From Nanogingivalis sp963545035 (lineage in GTDB: Bacteria; Patescibacteriota; Saccharimonadia; Saccharimonadales; Saccharimonadaceae): 26,869 nt of DNA. The stretch lies in contig CAUUHU010000004.1 in assembly GCA_963545035.1 (NCBI GenBank), forward strand, positions 1 to 26,869, in the 5' to 3' direction. The notes under the pieces are model-generated. The model was not told where the DNA came from and did no database searches. It worked only from the letters and a program-made list of their open reading frames with translations. The position numbers and the translations under genes were made by a program. Below, one piece after another: positions 22,037-26,869 of this stretch; position 1 is the first letter of the stretch; every line of letters starts with the position of its first letter.

Positions 22037-24838
22037 CTATTTTTTTGTTAACTCTTCATACATCTCAAATAGTCTTGCAACCGTTTCACTTTCTGTCAAC
22101 CAAGTTTTCTGGCCATCAACTACTTTGGTAAATCCGTAAGCTTCCATAACTGCTTTATCGTTAGCTTGGTGAGCTCTACGAAGTTCTTTAGGCATGGTTA
22201 ACTCATCATAGAGGTCAGCTAATGAGCTATCTGGATAAAGTGCACGCGCATCAAGAATACCTTGAGCAGTTTTTGATATTTTCTCTTTTTGAGAATCAGT
22301 CACTTCTGGCCAAGGAAAGTTATTGTAAACAATTTTAGCAGAGTAACGATAATCTGATTTAAGACGTCCAGCAACTGTACGCATCCATGCCATATGAACA
22401 TTAGAAGTTAGAATACCGAAGTCGAATAAGGATGCATCAGGAATTATAAGATTCGCATTTGTAGAGATTACTTCACCTTCTATAAATCCAATTGGGATAT
22501 ATCTTCTATTTTCTGAAGACACACTAGGAACTAATAGATAATCATTATCGTTATGTCTTATCTCTTGAAATTCCATAGCTCTTACAGCACTATCTTGAGT
22601 TTGTTTTTTAGGACTGTTTTGACGAAATTCTTTAACTAATTGTATCCTACGGATAATTGGAGGGATGCTTCGTAAAGTACTAGGATTCTGTCCTACTAAC
22701 CATAAACAGTATCTTTCTTTATTGTTTATGAATTCTGAGGCTCCATATACCTTTCGTATCATCGATTCGGTATGTGGGTATGTCTTAATAAGTTCGTCTC
22801 GTTCTTGCAATGTTAAGAAAAGATACCCGCCATCAGTTGGTTTGCTTCCATAAACCATTGGAGAAACTTTACATATTGCTTTGGTTCTGCTATCGATGAA
22901 AATTAAGTCCCCATCGATTAAATATGGATTAATTTGCTTAGCAATAATTTTTGTCTTATCATCATAAATAATTTTGTTTTTGGGATTATCTGACACTGAA
23001 AATCCAATGATTACACAATGAACTGCTGCTTTATTTTTAGCTTCACTGTTCCACTTAAATGTTCTGTAAGCAAAGTCTATATGGATTCCAAATCGTTCAT
23101 AAAGTGGTTTCCAGACACTGGCTACTTGCTCTCCTTGTGTAATTGAGTTAGTTGATACCAAGGCAGTGCGGATAGATGTATTCTGCATAATCTGGCTCGC
23201 CTTAAAATACCAAGCAGAAACAAAATCAATTTTCCCAGCTGTTTTATATGATTTCCCGGTTTCATCAACATAGACACTCAATAAGTCAGCTTTCTGCTCA
23301 GGTGATTGAAGTGAATACCCTAAAAATGGTGGGTTCCCAATAATGTAGTTCAACCGTTCTTTAGATACAACTGTTTTCCAATCAATTTCTAAAGCATTGC
23401 CTTCAACAATATTGGTATAAGACTTGAGCGGTAGAAAATCGATATTTGTATATACGATATCTGCGGTTTCTTCAAGCATTTGACTTTCTGCAATCCAAAG
23501 CGCTGTTTTAGCCACAGAAACTGCAAAGTCATTAATCTCAATACCATAAAATTGGTTCAGTTGGACTTTAACAAGCTCTTGCCCGACATCAAGCGCAACG
23601 GCATCTCCCATATAGAGCCTAATGGCTTCATTTTCTAAACGTCGAAGAGAGATATATGTCTCAGTTAAGAAATTCCCAGAACCACAAGCTGGGTCAAAGA
23701 AAGTCAGACTCGCTAGTCTTGATTGGAACTGCTTGGCTTTTCGTTCAACGATTTTAGGTTGCTTAAATTGACGGATCTCATTTAATTCATCTTTTAATTC
23801 ATCTAAGAAGAGTGGATCGATAACTTTATGGATATTTTCAATAGAGGTATAGTGCATACCACCGCTACGACGTGTTTCAGGGTTGAGAGTTGATTCAAAT
23901 ACTGCTCCAAAAATAGTAGGGCTGATTTCTGACCAGTCGAAACTAGACGAAGCATGTTCCAAAATTAACTCACGTAGTTCATCGGTAAAATTAGGGATTT
24001 CCAGATTATTCTCTGCAAACATCCCACCATTCACATAGGGGAAAGCGTTCAATTCACTATCAAGGTAAGGATTACGCGCATCGATTGGCGTGTCTAAAAC
24101 AGCAAAAAGATCGACTAGCCCACGACGAAAGTCACGGCTTCCAAAACGAACCATGTAGTCATGAAACATCGTTTTGTGTCCAAAAATACCAGCATCTTCA
24201 GCATATAGACAAAATACTAGACGCACGATAAGCTGATTAATAGCATGAAGGCTTTCGGGGCTATTTGGATTAATGTATTGCTTAAGAAGGCTTTCATAAA
24301 TCTTACCGACAATCTCACCGGCTTCGATAGAAACCTTCATTTCACGCTCTAAGTGTTCATTTGTCTTGTCGATTAAAAATTCTAAACGATAGGCTTCTTT
24401 ATCTAAATCAGCAAGTTTAATGACTTTAGGTTCGCCGTTTGGTTGCTCCATATCATAAACATAGAATTCTTTAAAATTACAAGTCACAATCCAACGGGGG
24501 CGTTTAGAATATGACAAGTTTGCAGAATAACGTTTTGCTTGTTGGAAAGGCGTAAGATAAGTATCATCGGACTGTTTTATAGCTTTATTGAGGTCTTTAT
24601 TCACCCCTTTTTGCTCAATCAAAACTTTTGTTTTTTCTATATACCCATCTATAAAACTAGTATGGTCAAGCATCACTTTATCTTCAAATTTTATATACTC
24701 ACTTGGGTTTTCAATCCCATAAACAGATTGAAGTAAATCTAACCAGAAAGACTGGCTATCTTGCCTTTCGTTCCCTCTATTTACCCAGCGTTTAATAAAT
24801 GCTTTAGCTTGCTTTTTTTGTTCCCGGATATTATTCAC
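22037..24838 (-). CDS. MmeI-type (type IIL) restriction-modification enzyme
   Basis: This family combines nuclease, adenine-N6 methyltransferase and target recognition in one chain. Numbered from the upstream ATG at 24859 (940 residues), it has a candidate nuclease site D71-x10-E82-Q-K84, a helical linker (about 170-350), the SAM-binding motif FDPACGSGNF (388-397), the catalytic NPPF (509-512), a probable target-recognition region (about 600-830) and a C-terminal helical part. MmeI itself is about 919 residues, so the enzyme looks complete. I prefer GTG 24838 as the start (933 residues), because GGAGAG lies six bases before it, whereas ATG 24859 has no ribosome site. It has no TTCGAA hexamer and uses codons unlike its neighbours, which suggests horizontal transfer. 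The recognition sequence cannot be read from this. Confidence 0.93.
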   Translation of the reverse strand: MNNIREQKKQAKAFIKRWVNRGNERQDSQSFWLDLLQSVYGIENPSEYIKFEDKVMLDHTSFIDGYIEKTKVLIEQKGVNKDLNKAIKQSDDTYLTPFQQAKRYSANLSYSKRPRWIVTCNFKEFYVYDMEQPNGEPKVIKLADLDKEAYRLEFLIDKTNEHLEREMKVSIEAGEIVGKIYESLLKQYINPNSPESLHAINQLIVRLVFCLYAEDAGIFGHKTMFHDYMVRFGSRDFRRGLVDLFAVLDTPIDARNPYLDSELNAFPYVNGGMFAENNLEIPNFTDELRELILEHASSSFDWSEISPTIFGAVFESTLNPETRRSGGMHYTSIENIHKVIDPLFLDELKDELNEIRQFKQPKIVERKAKQFQSRLASLTFFDPACGSGNFLTETYISLRRLENEAIRLYMGDAVALDVGQELVKVQLNQFYGIEINDFAVSVAKTALWIAESQMLEETADIVYTNIDFLPLKSYTNIVEGNALEIDWKTVVSKERLNYIIGNPPFLGYSLQSPEQKADLLSVYVDETGKSYKTAGKIDFVSAWYFKASQIMQNTSIRTALVSTNSITQGEQVASVWKPLYERFGIHIDFAYRTFKWNSEAKNKAAVHCVIIGFSVSDNPKNKIIYDDKTKIIAKQINPYLIDGDLIFIDSRTKAICKVSPMVYGSKPTDGGYLFLTLQERDELIKTYPHTESMIRKVYGASEFINNKERYCLWLVGQNPSTLRSIPPIIRRIQLVKEFRQNSPKKQTQDSAVRAMEFQEIRHNDNDYLLVPSVSSENRRYIPIGFIEGEVISTNANLIIPDASLFDFGILTSNVHMAWMRTVAGRLKSDYRYSAKIVYNNFPWPEVTDSQKEKISKTAQGILDARALYPDSSLADLYDELTMPKELRRAHQANDKAVMEAYGFTKVVDGQKTWLTESETVARLFEMYEELTKK

Positions 24839-24890
24839 TTTGTGCTCTCCAACTACCATATTATTTTGATTTATTTGTGTAATAAATCCT

Positions 24891-25031
24891 TTAAGGTTTT
24901 AATAATTTTATTTTATCTGTTTCTGTTAATTCATATTCTCTCAATAAACTAACAATTTCTTCTAGTCATGCATTTAGTCGGGCTTTTTCATATTTTCCCA
25001 CTATTTGAAACTTAATAGTGGTTTTTAAAAA
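24891..25031 (-). pseudogene. Possible gene remnant before the restriction gene
   Basis: In one minus-strand frame this gap reads like protein. About 21 codons ending in GKYEKARLNA lead to an in-frame TGA (24968-24966). Then 24 codons follow, containing LEEIVSLLREYELTETDK, before a TAA at 24893-24891. The composition is that of a charged helical protein and not of random AT-rich DNA. No start or ribosome site fits. I do not recognise the family. It may be the decayed 3' end of a gene acquired with the restriction gene, but chance is not excluded for so short a stretch. Confidence 0.35.
24998..25026. terminator. Terminator-like hairpin after the isomerase gene
   Basis: CCACTATT (24998-25005) and AATAGTGG (25014-25021) pair over 8 bp, with five T following on the plus strand. 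It lies just beyond the minus-strand isomerase stop, where the T-tail would be poor, so its direction of action is uncertain. Confidence 0.5.
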
Positions 25032-26075
25032 TTATTTTGCTAATTCAATCTTTAATTTTTCAATTAACTCCACTGGTGTTGGGTTAACATTATTTAAGAT
25101 TGCAAGATAAATACTGACAAAATCTGCCAAAATCGAACCCCAGAAAATCTGTTCAAGATAAGTTGAGCCTTTAAGCTCAATATTGCGTGCGGCCGGGCGT
25201 TTTCCGCTTAAAAGCCTATCTGAAATTTCAAAGCGTTTTTGAACCCGTGGATGGTCTAAATTACTTCGAAGATTAAAAATTGCAAAGAGTTTTTCAACTG
25301 GGTGTGAACTCCAACCAATGAATTCATTATGATTGAATTCTGGATATTCGTTATAAAAGCTAACATTTTTAGCGTTTTCGTTCCAAGAAATCTTCCATTT
25401 GTAAGCTAGTGGTGAAAATTCATTTGAACTCAAAAATACCGCACTTCGCCCCGCTGAATAAAGCGCTAATTGTTTAGCGTAGTTTCTTTCGGTTGAGATA
25501 TTTGCTACCCAAGCTTCACTTTCTTTTCGTAAAAAGTCGGCATAATGTTCAACTTCTTCGTGTTTTTCGTTCGAGATAATTCCAAAATTTACTAAAATTT
25601 TTGTTAGAGCGCGGAAATTATAAATTACAGCCATTCGAGGTTGTAGGCCTGCTGGCAACTTAACATGGGCGATATCGCGACTTCGGGCGATTTCTTCAAT
25701 TTTACCATGAGAAGAAATTGTTGCGATTTGTGCGCCAATTTCAATGGCTTGGTGTAATGCTGAAATTGTTTCCTCTGTATTTCCTGAGTAAGAACTAATA
25801 ATCACAAGTGTATTTTTCGAAACATTTTTTGGCAAAATGTAATTTCGAACAACCTCAATTGGTAAAGTTGTATCGTTTTCGAGCCACTTTTTAACAATCA
25901 GACCAGCTAATGCTGAACCGCCCATCCCGGCAATTACGATATTCTTAATTTCCCTCCCGTCATTCTCGGGAGAGATAACTTCTGCTTGAAAAAGCGTTTG
26001 CTTCCACTGTTCACTGGCGACTAAAAGCGCATTTTGCGGGTCGCGCTGAACCAATATATTAAAATTATCTAACAT
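25032..26075 (-). CDS. Bifunctional phosphoglucose/phosphomannose isomerase
   Basis: The enzyme interconverts glucose-6-phosphate or mannose-6-phosphate with fructose-6-phosphate in the cytoplasm. Numbered from ATG 26075 (347 residues, typical for the family), it shows the SIS-fold phosphate-binding motifs GMGGSALAG (50-58) and SYSGNTEET (95-103). It also shows NEYPEFNHNEFIGW (about 242-255), with the family's catalytic Glu and His region, and the C-terminal segment TYLEQIFWGSILADF. The start is ATG 26075 because AAAGGG lies about five bases upstream; a GTG six bases earlier (26081) overlaps the ribosome site. It is transcribed alone, divergently from the gene at 26169. Confidence 0.94.
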   Translation of the reverse strand: MLDNFNILVQRDPQNALLVASEQWKQTLFQAEVISPENDGREIKNIVIAGMGGSALAGLIVKKWLENDTTLPIEVVRNYILPKNVSKNTLVIISSYSGNTEETISALHQAIEIGAQIATISSHGKIEEIARSRDIAHVKLPAGLQPRMAVIYNFRALTKILVNFGIISNEKHEEVEHYADFLRKESEAWVANISTERNYAKQLALYSAGRSAVFLSSNEFSPLAYKWKISWNENAKNVSFYNEYPEFNHNEFIGWSSHPVEKLFAIFNLRSNLDHPRVQKRFEISDRLLSGKRPAARNIELKGSTYLEQIFWGSILADFVSIYLAILNNVNPTPVELIEKLKIELAK

Positions 26076-26098
26076 TTCCACCCTTTCGAAAAATAATC

Positions 26099-26127
26099 TT
26101 GATTATGCTTTAATTCTATGATACAAT
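26099..26127 (+). promoter_or_regulatory. Promoter of the gene at 26169
   Basis: TTGATT, a 17-bp spacer and TACAAT with extended TATGA form a good promoter about 40 bases before the start codon. Confidence 0.72.
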
Positions 26128-26151
26128 ATAACTAATAAAAAGTAAAGTCAA
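26123..26151 (-). promoter_or_regulatory. Possible isomerase promoter
   Basis: On the minus strand TTGACT, a 17-bp spacer and TATTGT overlap the -10 of the divergent promoter. The -10 is weak, so this is tentative. Confidence 0.35.
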
Positions 26152-26168
26152 TTAAGAAAAGGTGGGTT

Positions 26169-26657
26169 ATGGAAATTGATATGAGTCAATCAAGCAAGAT
26201 GCCAGTTAGCGACGACCCAGAGCTCGCTAAGATTCTTTCTGGTGTTAATGCTTCAAATAGTAACGATAATACAAATGACGATACGACAAACGACGGATTG
26301 CAGTATGAAGGTCTTGAGCAAATGCCAGATGCGCAAGAAAATATTCAACCAGAACAATCAATTGAACGGCCAATTGAGCAACCAGTTGAACAAACTGTGC
26401 CTGTGACAAGTTTCGCCGGTTTGGATCTAGACGGAATTAAAAGCCATGCGCTGGAAGATTTGCGTCCATTAGTTGATAAACTAACGGTTACAAATGAAGA
26501 AAAATTTGATATATATCTTTTGCTTCTTCGTTCGAGTGATGATGACACGCTAATTGAGCCAGCTTATAATGCTGCTCGTGCGATTGAGGACGAAACTAAA
26601 CGTGCGAATGCTTTGCTAGATGTAATCAAAGAAATCGATTACTTCAAATCAAAATAA
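26169..26657 (+). CDS. Small acidic protein of unknown function
   Basis: I do not recognise it. The 162-residue protein has no signal peptide or membrane helix. The first 80 residues are disordered, rich in Asn, Asp, Gln and Glu, with a repeating PIEQPVEQ-type pattern. The last 80 look helical and ordered (from FAGLDLDGIKSHALEDLRPLVDKL on), with regular heptad-like hydrophobics. AAAGGTGG lies just before the ATG at 26169; an ATG four codons later lacks a ribosome site. It has a good promoter and a strong terminator, so it is a real single-gene unit. Confidence 0.82.
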   Translation: MEIDMSQSSKMPVSDDPELAKILSGVNASNSNDNTNDDTTNDGLQYEGLEQMPDAQENIQPEQSIERPIEQPVEQTVPVTSFAGLDLDGIKSHALEDLRPLVDKLTVTNEEKFDIYLLLLRSSDDDTLIEPAYNAARAIEDETKRANALLDVIKEIDYFKSK

Positions 26658-26667
26658 TTATAGATTT

Positions 26668-26701
26668 AAAAACTACACTAAAAATAACTAGTGTAGTTTT
26701 T
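26668..26701. terminator. Bidirectional terminator between convergent genes
   Basis: A perfect 13-bp inverted repeat (26668-26680 with 26689-26701) starts with five A and ends with five T. It serves the gene at 26169 and the minus-strand gene entering from the right. Confidence 0.9.
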
Positions 26702-26750
26702 AATTGCAATAGTGAAAGAGATATATCGATAGTTAAAAGTAAGCAATTGA

Positions 26751-26869
26751 CTATAAATTAACAGTCTCCCCGATAGCTAAAACCCTATAGCCTGCAGCTT
26801 CGACTTCTTTATTTGTCGTATTGTAATGACTATAGTCTTCAATATGAATTGGATAAATATTTTTAGGTT
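26751..26869 (-). CDS. C-terminal end of a probable MBL-fold metallohydrolase
   Basis: Only the last 38 codons are in the window and the start lies to the right. The visible tail contains IYPIHIEDYSHYN and ends in VLAIGETVNL before TAG. The His-x-Glu-Asp after a hydrophobic strand and the closing IGET pattern resemble the ends of metallo-beta-lactamase-fold hydrolases (UlaG-type). The assignment is tentative because the metal-binding HxHxDH motif would be upstream. Confidence 0.6.
   Translation of the reverse strand, partial: PKNIYPIHIEDYSHYNTTNKEVEAAGYRVLAIGETVNL

Noticed and set aside
21943..22131. Plus-strand ORF that could be an integrase tail near the restriction gene
   Set aside because: It has no integrase motif (no R-H-R-Y), overlaps the terminator and the end of the restriction gene, and lacks a ribosome site.
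1..26869. Genetic code with UGA as glycine or tryptophan
   Set aside because: All main genes are full length under the standard code and UGA is simply unused; the only in-frame TGA is in a doubtful remnant.

Overview
The window is AT-rich, densely packed bacterial chromosome. It very probably comes from a Patescibacteria/CPR lineage, most likely Saccharibacteria (TM7). The evidence is the family content (a chromosomal T4SS-like cluster with many small T4SS pilins, a PrgI protein and a VirB4 ATPase with its N-terminal domain in a separate gene), the short intergenic gaps, and readable ORFs under the standard code. The lineage is inferred from gene content; no marker gene was searched.

Layout. 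Positions 1-1898 hold the end of dnaN and all of recF, which normally lie near oriC. Converging on recF from the minus strand is a T4SS-like region (14371 down to 1914) that reads as three transcription units: (i) a VirB6-like polytopic protein; (ii) PrgI/VirB3-like protein, a VirB4 N-terminal-domain protein and the VirB4 ATPase; (iii) a large membrane protein with an M23 peptidase, a secreted lysozyme-SGNH-C39 three-domain protein and a single-pass VirB8-sized protein. Six tandem pilin-like genes (14477-17304) are transcribed divergently. Together they would make the ATPase, inner-membrane channel, pilin subunits and wall-cutting enzymes of an envelope-spanning machine. No coupling protein (VirD4) or relaxase lies here, so conjugation is not implied by this window alone.

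From 17416 to 21222 come Hsp20, ComF (divergent, overlapping promoters), tRNA-Ser(UGA), an unknown membrane protein, tRNA-Arg(GCG) and a PdaC-like polysaccharide deacetylase. From 21263 come tRNA-Ser(CGA), a small membrane protein and a large MmeI-type restriction-modification protein on the minus strand, which looks recently acquired. The window ends with a bifunctional phosphoglucose/phosphomannose isomerase, a small acidic unknown protein and the tail of what is probably an MBL-fold hydrolase.

Genome-style observations made by eye: most promoters have an extended -10 (TATGN before TAWAAT); several first genes of transcripts seem leaderless; all 24 visible stop codons are TAA or TAG, never TGA; and the palindrome TTCGAA occurs about 50 times but not in the restriction gene.
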